NCBI GenBank assembly: GCA_905182985.1
Contig: CAJJDN010000094.1
Coordinates: 233,263-297,262 of the forward strand
DNA: 64,000 bases
Direction: 5' to 3'
DNA from: Paramecium sonneborni
Lineage: Eukaryota; Ciliophora; Oligohymenophorea; Peniculida; Parameciidae
Made by a program: the position numbers and the translations under genes. The notes beneath the pieces were generated by a model, which made no database searches, was not told the DNA's origin, and saw only the letters and a program-made list of their open reading frames with translations. Shown here piece after piece: positions 49,754 through 62,116 of the stretch; within the stretch, counting starts at the first letter, position 1, and every line of letters starts with the position of its first letter.

Positions 49754-50734
49754 ATGATAAAAGAAGTTTTATTAATATTATACTTGATCATTATGGTATA
49801 TGCATTTGCAAATACTAAATGTGGAGGAAAGAGATATAAATGTGGAGAGGAGAACTAAGATAATGTATGTGTAAATGTGTCAGAATATCGAGGTAAGGTT
49901 CACGAATTATAAAAATGTGCTGATGATAAGACTTGTTTATGGGAGGAAGCTTTATATTAGAAACCAGTATATTGTACAGATTTACCAGCAAAAGAAAAGA
50001 TATTACCAGGAGAAACTTGTAGTGGAGATAGTGATTGTTTATCAAATAGTTGTTAAGGTGGAAAATGTTTGGGATTGAAATTAAATTAATAATGTGGAGG
50101 ACATTAATATTGTGATGTCGGTTATTATTGTGATACATATTGCAAAGAGTAAGTATAATTTGAATAACCATGTACAAATGATTATTAATGTACTAATAAT
50201 TGTGTATGTAATTTGGGTAGATGTGCATATTATTATTCTCTTGAAAATAATATTTTAGCTGATAATCCAAGAGCATGTTATTTTGGTTATATAAACCCTA
50301 ATAATGGAACTTGTTAAAACGGTCCTCATAGTCTAACTAAAAGTAAACCATGTGAAATTGATAATGATTGCATTTTATTAGACAGTGATAATAAACTATT
50401 TGGATATTCAGAATGTCAATGTGGATTTAATGCTGGTGGATTTTCATATTGTAGTTTGGCTGAAGGAGATCCAGAGTATCTAAAAATTCTAGAATTGTTT
50501 TAATGGTTATTGTAAGTCAATTAATATTGCCATACTATTTTAAGATATGGTCCTTGTATTTCTCTATATTAGGATGAATATATTAACTATTAGAAAGCTG
50601 TGAAGTTCTATCATATGTAATCATAGATCATGTTTAATGATGAATGCATTCAAAAGATTTATACAGCACAATATTGGGGCATCTATTCTCATAGATTATA
50701 TATACTCTTTATTATTTTATTATTATTATAATGA
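49754..50734 (+). CDS. Secreted or GPI-anchored cysteine-rich protein
   Basis: 326 aa in a single intronless frame. Signal peptide MIKEVLLILYLIIMVYAFAN; then Cys-rich modules with Dickkopf-like spacing (GETCSGDSDCLSNSC, QGGKCLGLK, QQCGGHQYCDVGYYCDTYC, PCTNDYQCTNNCVCNLGRC, KPCEIDNDCILL, SECQCGFNAGG). It ends in a hydrophobic tail (YILFIILLLLQ) that fits a GPI-addition signal. Proteins of this kind are common on ciliate cell surfaces; ligand and role are unknown. It is distinct from the giant Cys-rich protein: a different spacing and a C-terminal anchor. Confidence 0.7.
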
Positions 50735-50804
50735 GACATATAATATATATATTTAATTTTGAAATTCAAATTCAAAAAAATATTATTTTAATTAATATAT
50801 ATAT

Positions 50805-52460
50805 ATGTATAGAAGTTAGAGATTGAGAGTGAAATCATAAAATCATTTATCTATATCTCCTCCAATTATCAAAAGAAGGTTGAGGAATAAAAATGAGTAT
50901 AGTGACATTATTGAGCCAACAGATAAAAAGAAATAAAATATATTATAAGATATTGCAGCAACCAAATAAAAGAGCTTAACCAATTTCACTTTAACAGTTA
51001 CACCTAAATATGCTCAAGAGAGAGATTATGATGATGATGAAGATATTCTATTTCATGTAATCCTCCTTTATTAATCTAATAGTCTAAGGGTAAGAAAAGA
51101 CCATGGTCTGAATAAGAAGATAATTTACTTATCAAATTAGTCTAAATGCATGGACCATAAAAGTGGACTTTCATTGCTGAACACTTACCTGGAAGAATTG
51201 GTAAATAATGTAGAGAGAGATGGCATAATCATTTGAATCCCCAAATTAAAAAATCACATTGGGGAGATTATGAAGAATGGATACTCTTCTTATCACATAG
51301 AGTTATGGGTAATAGATGGGCTGAAATGGCTAAATAATTAATTGGAAGAACTGATAATTCCATTAAAAATCATTGGAATTCAGCTATGAAAAAAAGAATC
51401 CCAGAAATGGAAGATAGATTAAAGGATATTCGCAAAAGAGGAGGTATTTTTTTTTAATTATTTTTTAATAGGAATGTCTAATTCAGAATTAATGAATTCA
51501 TTTACTTCTCTTGAAAGATAGTTATTATAAAAATTACTATCCTCTTAATAAAATGGATAAATGACTCCAAGATCTTATTCGCCTAATAATAATATTCCTA
51601 GAAGAAGAACTAATAAATAATAAAATTATTTAAATCCTAATTCTGTCAATTCTTATATTTCTAAAATGATGAATGAAATTAAAATAGATGGAATTGAAAG
51701 TTATAATATGGAAAATAAAATGCTGAAAAAAACCGCCAAAATTACAGACTCCATTTTCTGGAATGAAGATAAAGTAGATGATATTTAAAATAATTTATAT
51801 GAATACATATAAGAAAAAGTAGGTGCTCATGGTTATGATTAAGATGAAAAAGTAGATAGATGGATTAAAAACTTTTGGATCATGTGTTAAGATGTTTTTA
51901 CTGTTTCAGTTATAAAAGATTTCTTATCACAAAGACCATCCTTTTATTATAATTATTTACATAAATACAAATAAGATAGTGCCAATTAAGTTTCTAAAAA
52001 TTTAAGTAGAATTTATGAATAAAATAATAATAGTGATGAATATTAATTACCTTCTCTTAATTAATTTAAGACTCCCTTGAAAGAAAAATCTGATCCTCAT
52101 TAAACAAATTAAAATGATATTAATAATAATAATAACAATAACAACAACAATAATCAAAATAATGAAACTAATAGTCCTAGCAATCTCTGTTTAGAAGTGA
52201 AATATGATGATCACTTCTAACATCAAATTGAATCACCTTCTAAATTACTTAATTTACTCACACCTAAACATTAAGCCATGCATTAGTCTAATAAAAAAAC
52301 ACCTAATCTCAAATCAGAAAATAAAAGCTTCATTTAACATTCTTAATTTAAAGATAATTTAAGTTTGAGCAAATTAAAATTTGAAACAACTCCACTTAAA
52401 AAAAACTCAGCTTTTAAATTTTATAATAAAATACAATAAAATTAGTAATAGTAGCTTTGA
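50805..52460 (+). CDS. R2R3-MYB transcription factor
   Basis: 533 aa after introns of 26 and 28 nt; spliced length divisible by three. Two MYB repeats: RPWSEQEDNLLIKLVQMHGP, WTFIAEHLPGRIGKQCRERW and HNHLNP (R2), then HWGDYEEWILFLSHRVMGNR, WAEMAKQLIGRTDNSIKNHW and NSAMKKR (R3), with the regularly spaced Trp residues. They should bind MYB sites in DNA. The N-terminal 105 residues are basic and then acidic (RDYDDDEDILFH). The C-terminus has a poly-Asn tract and Ser/Thr-Pro sites (NLLTPKH, KFETTPLKKN), like animal/protist A/B-MYB proteins. The first in-frame ATG at 50805 was used. Confidence 0.92.
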
Positions 52461-52540
52461 ATAATTTATTTGATATATATATATATTTTTTTTAATTAAT
52501 ATATATTTAAATAATAAGATATAATGTAATTGTTTTCCTA

Positions 52541-53401
52541 TCATTATTGCTATACAGATTATTGACTTTTTTTGATTGTTCCAAAATATCTATCTCCAAA
52601 ATTTCCAATACCAGGTGCTAAATAATTAAAATCTTTTAATAATATTGGATCAACTTATGCAGTAATTATTTTAATTTTTGGAAATTCTCTAAACAATTTA
52701 TCTATTCCCTATTCACAACTTACTAAAGTTAAAAATGTGACATTTTCTTATTTAACTCCTTAATTCTTTAAAATCCTTAATGCCAATGTAGCACTATTAC
52801 CTGTAGCCAACATTGGATCCATCAATATAACTTATTAATCCTTTATATTTGATGGTAGCTTCTAAAATAAATATGAAGGCAAAGCTGTATCTTCATTTCT
52901 TTATATCAAAATTTATCCTATTGATGCTCCTGATACTGCTTTTAACCCTTCAAATAAAAAAGCATTCCCTGATCTTAAAATACTTACAAAACATATTCTA
53001 ATAATTGTATATATTTTACTCTTCATCTTCAAATTTTACTTCATGAGCATCATAATATCCTAAAGGCGATTATTTCACATGTTTTTTCTTTTCAATTTAA
53101 GATATTGCCTATTCAATTAGTATTCTAATTAATCGATCTGAACTTTTTCGGAATTCCTAACCTTTATTTATCACATTACCACTGTATCAGTCTCTACATC
53201 TCTTATTATAGATAATATATGTTCAGTGTATGTTCTATCAATTATTGATAAGTTCTGATGTTTCTTTAATAATTTATTTAAATCTTAGTCATTAAGAAAA
53301 TGATAATGAGGCAATTTTTCATCCTTTATTTACTTACATAAAACATAGGTTGAATTAAATAATGAAAGACTGACTCCTATTCTTAATAAATTTTTAAACA
53401 T
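52541..53401 (-). CDS. Uracil phosphoribosyltransferase
   Basis: 270 aa after introns of 26 and 22 nt; spliced length divisible by three. Core matches UPRT/FUR1: SSDRLIRILIEQAI, CFVSILRSGNAFLFEGLKAV, IQRNEDTALPSYLFQKLPSN, the PRPP loop MDPMLATGNSATLALRIL, and the uracil-binding end FNYLAPGIGNFGDRYFGT. It salvages uracil to UMP with PRPP. The N-terminus (MFKNLLRIGVSLSLFNSTYV) is hydrophobic and longer than in cytosolic enzymes, possibly a targeting signal, though the following HFLNDQDLNKLLKKHQNLSI is the usual family start. Confidence 0.92.
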
Positions 53402-53447
53402 TTAATTTATTATTGTTTTTATTCAAAAAAAATAAATTAAATAGATA

Positions 53448-54275
53448 TTTAACATTCAATCAACTTTCTTCATTAATTTATAAAAACCTTCTCCAAAAAT
53501 AAATACATCTTAACTTTTTTTCAAATGCTAAACAAATATTTCAACAAATTTTAAGAAATATCTGATTCGTCTTAAATTATTAGTTATTTACTATATACTT
53601 TGATTATCTAAATAAGCCTGCTTCTTTTTTTATACTTCTATACAATGAATAACTTTTAATCAATAATTCTCTTTTGTTCATTTAATAAATTACCTTTTTA
53701 TTCTTAAAAATATCTTAATATCTGAAATGTATCAATTAGGTCTCTCTCAAAATTACAATTTTTTAATATGTTAGTTAATTCATTTAACTTTAAAAATGAA
53801 TACTAGAATGTAAAACTAAAGTTTATAAACAAAATCTTAGAAATGCATAAAAGATACATAACTTTTATTTTGATTCTCATTTTAAGAGTTTTATTATAAA
53901 TGTTTTCCTCTTTCTTCATTCTTGTGTTTTTTTGAAGTTATCTTCCTCCTTCTTTTTATCGTAAGAAAGAGGATAGATTTATTTAAAATTTCTCAATATT
54001 CACACAGTTAGAACTACTGTTCAAATATTAGATTTATGATTGTTTCTTTATTGTATTAATTATTTTTTTAACGTTTATTGGAATATAAAATATTTTATCT
54101 TAATGACTAATTCTTCGTTTTCAGAAAAAATTTATCTATAAAGTACTATTGATATATTTAAGAAAATTAATAAAAAAAGAATACAAACAATTATAAAAAT
54201 GCTTTAGATTCGTAAATCCTTAAATAATATTTAAAATTTTGTCTCAAGTTGGATTAAATTATGAAAAACTTTCAT
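53448..54275 (-). CDS. Possible membrane protein, exon structure unresolved
   Basis: From ATG 54275 the strand reads MKVFHNLIQLETKFQILFKD with a hydrophobic segment (IFIIVCILFLLIFLNISIVL), then changes phase and continues SQIQYLNSSSNCVNIEKFQI ... FLKLNELTNILKNCNFERDL, DTFQILRYFQEQKGNLLNEQ, and after another phase change HLKKSQDVFIFGEGFYKLMK to TGA. All parts have coding-like composition and one orientation, but I could not find introns that join them exactly. It may be a multi-intron gene or a decaying one. No family recognised. It lies downstream of the 54613-55575 gene. Confidence 0.35.
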
Positions 54276-54612
54276 CCAACAAAAATTATAAATTTTGGAT
54301 TAAAATAATACTCAAATTCATTTATTATAAAAAGAAAATGATTATTTACTGAATATACTCATTTTTCAACTATTAAAGATAGATACTTAATATAATTTAT
54401 TGTTTTATAAAGTATCTTAATTTGATTATACTAATAAATCTTTGAGTGATATGGAATGAATATAAAATTAGAAAAGCATTTGAAGAAGGTGCAAAAGAAA
54501 ATATTTAAAAATATAAAATTATTTTATTGATAGCAATATCAACTTAAAGATTCAGAGTACTTTTCCAAAATATCAGATGTATGCGAATCACATTTTGATA
54601 GACATTTTTTTT

Positions 54613-55575
54613 TCATTTCTAATTTAATTTGAATGAACAAATACTTTGATTATGAGAGTTAGAATATTTGCAATATAATTCTTTGGCTCTTTCTTGACAT
54701 TTAATTAATTCATGATTCTTCCAAGGGAATCTCCTATAAGTTTTGATTTTCTATTTAAAAGTTTTTTATAAAATAATACTCCATAATCTCTGGTCATAAT
54801 AATTTTGATCAATTATTTAGTCATATTTTCTATTTTTTCTTCGTTTTCATTTAAACAAATATCTTTGAATTGACCTTTATAATTATAAAAATAAATACTC
54901 AGAAATAAAGAATAATATTTGGAGAATCTTTGTGATTCAAATAATCTTTTTAAATAGTTATCATTCATGGTTTTCATCTTAGAATCTTTTCTAAATGGGA
55001 TCATATCATCAATAGATTCCAAATGAAGAGATTTCATGAATTCCTTATCATCTGAGAAGAAAGAGTTATAAAAAATTCTATCCCTCTCTTCAGCTGGTAC
55101 TCCTTCCTTTTCTTCATAGTCTATTTGAGATTTTATAAATAGAAAGCATCTTCTGATGATAAATTTTGTCATTTCTTCTTTTGTCTTATTGACTAAGATA
55201 TATCGTTTTTTAATCATGTTTGGAAGGTCTTTCTACAAAGAGGACAAAGTCTAAGAAATATTTACAATGAAATACTTTTAAATTTTCTTACACAAACTCA
55301 TCAAAAATACTGTCTTTTAATAAGGAAATATGCTTGGATAAGTATTTGAGTAGAAGTGTCAATTCTTATTCAGCTTATTCTTCGAATTTCATAGTGTTAC
55401 TTTGAAGTTATGATTCTAATAAGCAAGGCTCTGGAAATTAACACGCTTAATCACAAGTTTCTTTATTAGGATTTTGTAATGCATACGTTGTAGTGGTATT
55501 TGGAAGCATATAGAACTATTAAAGATTGAGTTATGGATAATTCATATATGATGGGGCATATAATAAAGGAAGCAT
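54613..55575 (-). CDS. Uncharacterised protein with Tyr/Pro/Gln-rich N-terminus
   Basis: 302 aa after introns of 25 and 29 nt; spliced length divisible by three, which supports the start at 55575. The N-terminus MLPLLYAPSYMNYPQLNLQQ is Pro/Tyr/Gln-rich like low-complexity regulators. The body is charged and helical: TLLLKYLSKHISLLKDSIFD, IIRRCFLFIKSQIDYEEKEG, FFSDDKEFMKSLHLESIDDM, YLKRLFESQRFSKYYSLFLS, ending with YRRFPWKNHELIKCQERAKE and CKYSNSHNQSICSFKLNQK. The Cys/His near the end could bind zinc but do not form a known motif. I do not recognise the family; the well-kept introns and composition suggest a real, constrained gene. Confidence 0.6.
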
Positions 55576-55872
55576 AAGATGATTTAAAAAAAAATTAGAT
55601 GTAAAATAAAATATCTTTTTTTATTTAGAAACATTTCATTCAAATGGCATAGTAGTCATAATTAATTCATTATATTTCAATTCAATTAATAAATATAGAA
55701 ATAATTCATAACTACATATTAACTGCATTAATAATAAATAAACATCCTTATATTGAAAAATTAAATATTAAGTTAAATGAAATAATTCATTTTTAAGCTT
55801 AAAGTATATTAGATTAAAGTAAATGAATAAAAATAAATATTTGTTATTATTGAAATTATTTATTAAATAATA
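55576..55872. other. Divergent intergenic region
   Basis: About 300 bp between divergent starts (minus gene 55575, Rab gene 55873); AT-rich, no features beyond presumed promoters. Confidence 0.5.
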
Positions 55873-56492
55873 ATGAATACATGTGATAAACCAATTATAA
55901 AATTACTGATAATTGGTGATTCTGCTGTTGGGAAAACAAACATTTTAAAAAGATTTTGTGAAAATTAATATACTCCTAGTTTTGTTTCAACAATTGGTAG
56001 ATTAATAAATTTAAATTTAGAACAGGCATAGATTTCAAATTTCGTGATTTAGAAGTTGAAGGAAAACTAATGAGACTATAAATTTGGGATACTGCAGGAT
56101 AAGAGAGATTTAGAACAATTACATCAACATATTATAAAGGTGCTATGGGCATTATTTTAGTATATGCTGTAAATAATCTTGAAAGTTTTCAAAACATTTA
56201 AAATTGGATGAATTAAATAAAGTAAAATGCATCAGAAAGTGTAATTATTTTATTAGTTGCTAATAAATCAGATCTTAATGATAGAGCAGTTTAATTTGAA
56301 TAAGGTAAAAATTTAGCAGATTCTTATGGCATTAAATTTTTTGAGACTTCTGCAAAAGAAGGTATAAACATTATTGATTCTTTCTAATGCATTTCAAAAT
56401 AAATTAAAGATATTATGTCATTAGAAGAAAAAGTATAAAATATTAAACTGGAATAATCAAGCTAACAAGCAAAATCCAATTTTTGTTGTTGA
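55873..56492 (+). CDS. Rab-family small GTPase (Rab1/Rab8-like)
   Basis: 196 aa after one 29-nt intron placed inside the switch I motif (STIG|IDFKF); spliced length divisible by three. G motifs: [11 protein letters not shown] (P-loop), [26 protein letters not shown] (switch II), VANKSDLND (NKxD), ETSAKEG (SAK). The hypervariable tail ends NFCC, a double-Cys geranylgeranylation site. Rab1/Rab8/Rab10-type sequence around [16 protein letters not shown] suggests secretory-pathway traffic. Start is the first ATG; the stop is 53 bp from the convergent gene stop. Confidence 0.93.
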
Positions 56493-56545
56493 TTCTATAA
56501 ATTAATAATTATTTAATAAGAGAATTAACATAAATATTACTTAAT

Positions 56546-57292
56546 TCAAATAAATTATTTAATATATTTCTTTGCACCATCCAAAGAAGTTGGAATCTTT
56601 GGTTTAGGAGGAATACCTTATCTTTCATCTTATGTTGTTATTTTTAGAGAACCATAAGAGGTAAATTATGTACTTTTTACAAAAAGATCACTTTTATTTT
56701 TAGTTGGAATTATTAATTAACCCAAAATTTAAGGTTGATTTTTTAAAGCTTTAGGTGATTATACTGTTATTTAAGTAGGTATTTTACCATTTTGAAAACC
56801 TTCAGTTTTTTATTAATTAGAATATGACTTCTTTTATTATTTTATCACTGATTACGAATTGTAAATTAGTTCTATAAGTTAATTCTTTTCATCAGTAATT
56901 AATTAAAGTGCAGAGCTTCTTAAATTATTATTTGGAGATATTATCTATGATTTATTATATTATTCTTATTGTTATTAATTTTCGAGAATTTGTTCTTGAT
57001 TTGATATTGGTTGTAATTTATTTAAATGAAGATTTCTATAATTTAATAGTTAGTCTTATCTGTTAAATTTAAATATCTTCTCATTTTATTTTCTGTCACT
57101 ACATAATTAAACAAAATGAGATTCTTCTTTTAATGATTTTACACGATTTGATGCTCCTTTTAAATATTGCCTTTTATAATTAGTTTTAGTTGCTGGTAAT
57201 CTTTAAAAATCCCTATAACTTGAAGTTCCAGTTGTAGAAGCTGTTCGAATCCCTCTAAATTCTTATACAGAAACTGATACTGTCGAAAACAT
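56546..57292 (-). CDS. Hypothetical basic Gln/Ser/Lys-rich protein
   Basis: 248 aa in one intronless frame from ATG 57292, length divisible by three. It begins MFSTVSVSVQEFRGIRTAST, with RDFQRLPATKTNYKRQYLKG and a Gln-rich helical middle (NQEQILENQQQQEQYNKSQI). The C-terminus has repeated Pro-Lys/Pro-Thr elements (GIPPKPKIPTSLDGAKKYIK). Probably a disordered cytoskeletal or regulatory protein; no family recognised. Its 5' half lies in the 1147-bp duplicated block, and this copy is the complete one. Confidence 0.55.
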
Positions 57293-58029
57293 ATTTAATT
57301 AATAAATATTATCCTCTAATTTATAATAAACATAATATATTGTTCATTAATCAATTAAATAGATTTAAAGTTTCTAAAATCTCTTTTTTAGCTTCCTCTT
57401 AATCTGTCTATGCTTATTCAAAATAAAGCGAAAATGCTCCTAATAACTTTTGATAATCCTTGTGATAATCATACGCTTTTTCTCTTAATATTGATAATTT
57501 TCTTTCATCTAATAACTTTTCTCTTTCAAACTAATTCAAAGTTTAAAGAATTAACTCTATATTATAAATTTATTTATATTACCTTATTACAACAATTTAG
57601 AAATGCTTTTTATACTTTCAACAAAATCCTCTATATTTTTGTTAAAGAGATATAATTCAAAAACACCTTTTATTCTTTATTCATTTATTCTCTAATTTAT
57701 TACGTATAACATATAATCATCTATTTTTAATTGTCCTTCCTTTTACAATTTTTTTAACAAATCTTCAAACTATTTTTTAATCTAATCTTATTAGCTTAAC
57801 TTCTTAACAGCTGAAATAAAACCATTTAAATCTTAATCTTATTAATATTCCTAAAATAATTCAACTATTTTTGTATCTCTCTATTCATTTGCCATATTCT
57901 CTAATCTATTCTTCTCTTCTGCTGAAAAATATTTTTTTATTTATAATAATATTTCCTTAGCACTTAATTAATTCTTTTTAGGTTCTATAATTGATTATTT
58001 ATCTAACTCTGTATTAGGAGAATTTATCT
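56883..58029. repeat. First copy of exact 1147-bp duplication ending at gap N
   Basis: Bases 56883-58029 reappear at 58031-59177 (offset 1148), with only the N at 58030 between. As at 5286, this is the pattern of two overlapping contig ends joined without merging. Confidence 0.95.
57351..58029 (-). pseudogene. Truncated artefactual 3' copy of the polyQ protein gene
   Basis: Contains the last ~220 codons of the gene at 58499-62052 (including the QKLLGAFSLYFEQAQTDQEE end and TGA 57351-57353) but is cut off upstream by the assembly gap. Not a separate gene. Confidence 0.85.
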
Positions 58030-58030
58030 N
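58030..58030. other. Assembly gap (single N)
   Basis: Lone N between two identical 1147-bp blocks. Merging them restores one copy each of the two neighbouring minus-strand genes, 58 bp apart. Confidence 0.95.
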
Positions 58031-58440
58031 TTCTTTTCATCAGTAATTAATTAAAGTGCAGAGCTTCTTAAATTATTATTTGGAGATATTATCTATGATT
58101 TATTATATTATTCTTATTGTTATTAATTTTCGAGAATTTGTTCTTGATTTGATATTGGTTGTAATTTATTTAAATGAAGATTTCTATAATTTAATAGTTA
58201 GTCTTATCTGTTAAATTTAAATATCTTCTCATTTTATTTTCTGTCACTACATAATTAAACAAAATGAGATTCTTCTTTTAATGATTTTACACGATTTGAT
58301 GCTCCTTTTAAATATTGCCTTTTATAATTAGTTTTAGTTGCTGGTAATCTTTAAAAATCCCTATAACTTGAAGTTCCAGTTGTAGAAGCTGTTCGAATCC
58401 CTCTAAATTCTTATACAGAAACTGATACTGTCGAAAACAT
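58031..58440 (-). pseudogene. Truncated artefactual copy of the 56546-57292 gene
   Basis: Start codon at 58440 and about 136 codons identical to the gene starting at 57292, ending at the N. Confidence 0.8.
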
Positions 58441-59177
58441 ATTTAATTAATAAATATTATCCTCTAATTTATAATAAACATAATATATTGTTCATTAATC
58501 AATTAAATAGATTTAAAGTTTCTAAAATCTCTTTTTTAGCTTCCTCTTAATCTGTCTATGCTTATTCAAAATAAAGCGAAAATGCTCCTAATAACTTTTG
58601 ATAATCCTTGTGATAATCATACGCTTTTTCTCTTAATATTGATAATTTTCTTTCATCTAATAACTTTTCTCTTTCAAACTAATTCAAAGTTTAAAGAATT
58701 AACTCTATATTATAAATTTATTTATATTACCTTATTACAACAATTTAGAAATGCTTTTTATACTTTCAACAAAATCCTCTATATTTTTGTTAAAGAGATA
58801 TAATTCAAAAACACCTTTTATTCTTTATTCATTTATTCTCTAATTTATTACGTATAACATATAATCATCTATTTTTAATTGTCCTTCCTTTTACAATTTT
58901 TTTAACAAATCTTCAAACTATTTTTTAATCTAATCTTATTAGCTTAACTTCTTAACAGCTGAAATAAAACCATTTAAATCTTAATCTTATTAATATTCCT
59001 AAAATAATTCAACTATTTTTGTATCTCTCTATTCATTTGCCATATTCTCTAATCTATTCTTCTCTTCTGCTGAAAAATATTTTTTTATTTATAATAATAT
59101 TTCCTTAGCACTTAATTAATTCTTTTTAGGTTCTATAATTGATTATTTATCTAACTCTGTATTAGGAGAATTTATCT
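58031..59177. repeat. Second copy of exact 1147-bp duplication
   Basis: Same sequence as 56883-58029. Here the 3' end of the large polyQ gene is joined to its unique 5' part, while the neighbouring small gene (start 58440) is cut at the gap. Confidence 0.95.
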
Positions 59178-59983
59178 TTATATATATTTTTATTTACATT
59201 TGTGAACTTAGAATATTGTTTTATTATCAATTTCAAATTTTCTAACATATCTTCTGCATCTTAATTTTGTAAATATGTTTCAAATGTTCCTAAAACTTAT
59301 AAATCATTATCCATAAACATTTTTAGTAAAAAATTTTTTTCATTGTCTTAAAGATGATTTTATAATGTAAATTATCTCACTTAATTCATAAATAAATTAT
59401 ACATCTTTATTTTTCTGTAGTCTTCCTTTTTTATTTATTATTCAGATAATAATTTTCTATTCATATTATTTAAAATTACATAAGCTTAGTTCTTGTAACA
59501 TTGATAATTCTTGAAGATTACCAACCTTAAACAATCTCAAAAAGTTATTAATTATATTCTGAAAACAACAATTCAGCTTATCTAACATTTGGCTCATCTA
59601 AATCCATATCCCAAAGCATATCTTAAAATACTTACTAGAATTCCTTTTCTTCTTATATTGAATAAAATTTATCAATTTTTTCTAAATTTGCTTTCCTTTT
59701 TTCTTTTTTTGTTTACATAAAGTTTTCTTCATTGAAAATAATATCTTTAGCAACAACTTCTGATGCACTAATTCTCTTTTACGCAAAAATTTACTCTGAT
59801 GTACTCAAGATATCATTTTTTTAGTAAACTGGCTATTTAATTTCCTATGCCAATCCTTGAATTGTTTATTGTACCTCTGAATTTTAATCTTTTTGGTAAA
59901 TAATAGGTTATGTCTAATGCATATTCTTTATTTGTTATTATTAATACTATTACTACTATTATTATTATTAATACTATTACTAC

Positions 59984-60019
<36 letters not shown>

Positions 60020-60025
60020 TACTAC

Positions 60026-60064
<39 letters not shown>

Positions 60065-60998
60065 TACTATTATTTCTTTTCATACTACTTTGCTAACTAT
60101 GTTTAGGATTAATTAGTCTATGTTTATAAATTATCTTGTAATTAAAAATTTGGCATTAAAACACTTTAAGGAGATGGTGCTTGTGGTAATTATTTAAATA
60201 AATTGATTTCTTTAGAAACTTAGGTTTGTTATTTTTCATGTTAATTAAGATTTAGATTTTAGCTATTTATAGAATTGATTGCTTTCTTTAGATCATTTAT
60301 AAATAATTCTATATTACTTTAATATCTAAAATGTTACAAAACAGCATATATAGATCCAGAATGACTATTTTTATAGTCATGAATCATATTGATTTCAGAT
60401 TATTTGAAATGAGACTACAATAATTCATTAAATTTAGAATCTAAATAAATTTATAATGGTTTGAGAGAATTTGATTCTCCTTTTAGTATTTTATTATAAA
60501 TGTCTGTACATAATTATAATAATACTTTATCTTATTAATTCCATAATACATTGATCATTCCAAATTATTCAGAAGTATAAGTGTAATTATTAGTTTCAAT
60601 AACTTTATTTTTAATATCCTCTAATCGTTATACTTAATTATTTTTAGATGATTCTTATTGTATAGATCTATTTGAATCTTCTGAATTATTGTTTATTAAT
60701 TACTATGGTTTAGCTTAACGTTTAGCTTATTTGAGAGTTTAAAAAGGAGATGTAGGTCTCTCTTAGTAAGTACAATTTTCAATAATTTTATTCAATTTTT
60801 CACATAATTATTGAATATTTATACTATTTTACAAATAATATTATAAAACTTGAATAACTTCTTTATTTTCTTCTATTAACAAACGCTTAACTAATCTAGC
60901 CATAGTAACATCTAATATTTCCTTTTCCTCTAAATCACCTACAACTCCAAATAATAAATCTTATTAACTAATAATGGACTCATTATGATATATATTAC

Positions 60999-61071
<73 letters not shown>

Positions 61072-62052
61072 TTATTAATATCTATAATCCTCAAAATTTT
61101 CACTACCTCTAGAAGGAACTCTTTAAATAAGTTTTGCTTATACTCTAGTAATTAATTTTGAAGCACCAACATTCTAATTCAAATATAAAGAATTATTATT
61201 AGATATCTAAGATTCTTCAACCAATTTTCTAATAGATTTACTTCTTCTTTTATCAGGAGATTATTAAGAAGATATTTAAGATTATTTTTTAATATTTGTT
61301 GTACTTGTCCCTTATAATTAAGTTTATACAAGTTTGTGAATAATTTCATCCATTTATCTCATTTTTTTATCATTGTTCAATTAAATTGAAACTATTTTCT
61401 TAGATCCTTTATATATCCATAAAAATTTATGATAAAATTCATGATCTCTTAATTAATCTTATAATCTATTGCTAAATGAATAGTAAAAGTTAACCCAATT
61501 ATTGAAATTATTAATTAAGGGTTCTAAAGCACATAAAAAATCTAACCCTTAATAATCTTTTTCATCAATCAAGTAAATACAAGTATATTAATCTCCTCCT
61601 AAAATCTACTGAAATTCCTCCAAATCATATATGAAATCAATAAATTATAATTTGTTGTTGTAATCTGACATCTAACTATATTTTAAAGATGTTTATAATA
61701 ATTTGCTATCATTTTAATTTTAATTTTCTTCACTTGCAATAGTGTACACATTGCATCTCGTATAACACAATTATTAAATAAATTATGATAAATCAAAATA
61801 GTTACCTTGAAAAATTAACAATTATTCATACCGTCTTAATCAATTAATCCTATTATTCTGCTTTTTATACCAAATAATTAAACCAAAAGTATCTGCAAAG
61901 ATTACACATTTACTCGTTTATCTAAATTTATTTATTTGACCTTATTCAAATATTTGAGAGTGAGTAACATTTATTAATATATGTTTTTTCAAAATATATT
62001 AATTAATATAAATTATAGATATATTTTTCAATTCTTTTAAAATATATGTCAT
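58499..62052 (-). CDS. Large polyglutamine protein with beta-propeller-like N-terminus
   Basis: About 1,148 aa after four introns (36, 23, 22 and 26 nt); spliced length divisible by three with start 62052. The N-terminus (HSQIFEQGQINKFRQ, SKCVIFADTFGLIIW) has the beta-strand plus xxGLIIW look of a WD/propeller blade. It is followed by helical segments, a first polyQ tract (about 20 Gln, 61001-61064), a long helical middle (MARLVKRLLIEENKEVIQVL), a second Gln tract of some 45 residues broken by Tyr (59933-60074), and a C-terminal coiled coil with possible degenerate EF-hand (ELFQEYQQDQDLNGFISAVK). Unknown function; perhaps a cytoskeletal or ciliary scaffold. A first methionine at 61671 would drop the propeller-like part. 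Confidence 0.65.
59933..60074. repeat. ATT/ACT triplet microsatellite encoding polyQ
   Basis: About 140 bp of ATT with scattered ACT on the plus strand. In the coding frame of the minus strand this is TAA/TAG repeated, read as Gln, with a few TAT (Tyr). The apparent poly-Leu and poly-Ile frames on the plus strand are shadows. Confidence 0.9.
61001..61064. repeat. (TTA)n microsatellite encoding polyQ
   Basis: About 64 bp of perfect triplet repeat; on the minus strand it reads CAT then about 20 TAA codons (Gln) in the large protein's frame. Confidence 0.9.
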
Positions 62053-62116
62053 GACAAATAAATTTACTCCATAAAAGTATATCTACAAATAAATTTGATA
62101 AAGAAAAATTCAATTC

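Noticed and set aside
49815..50177. Minus-strand His/Asn/Ile-rich ORF of 120 codons
   Set aside because: Antisense of the Cys-rich secreted protein, which has signal peptide, Cys spacing and a full-length frame.
59893..60116. Poly-Leu and poly-Ile/Thr ORFs on the plus strand
   Set aside because: Shadows of the TAA/TAG polyglutamine repeat in the minus-strand gene.
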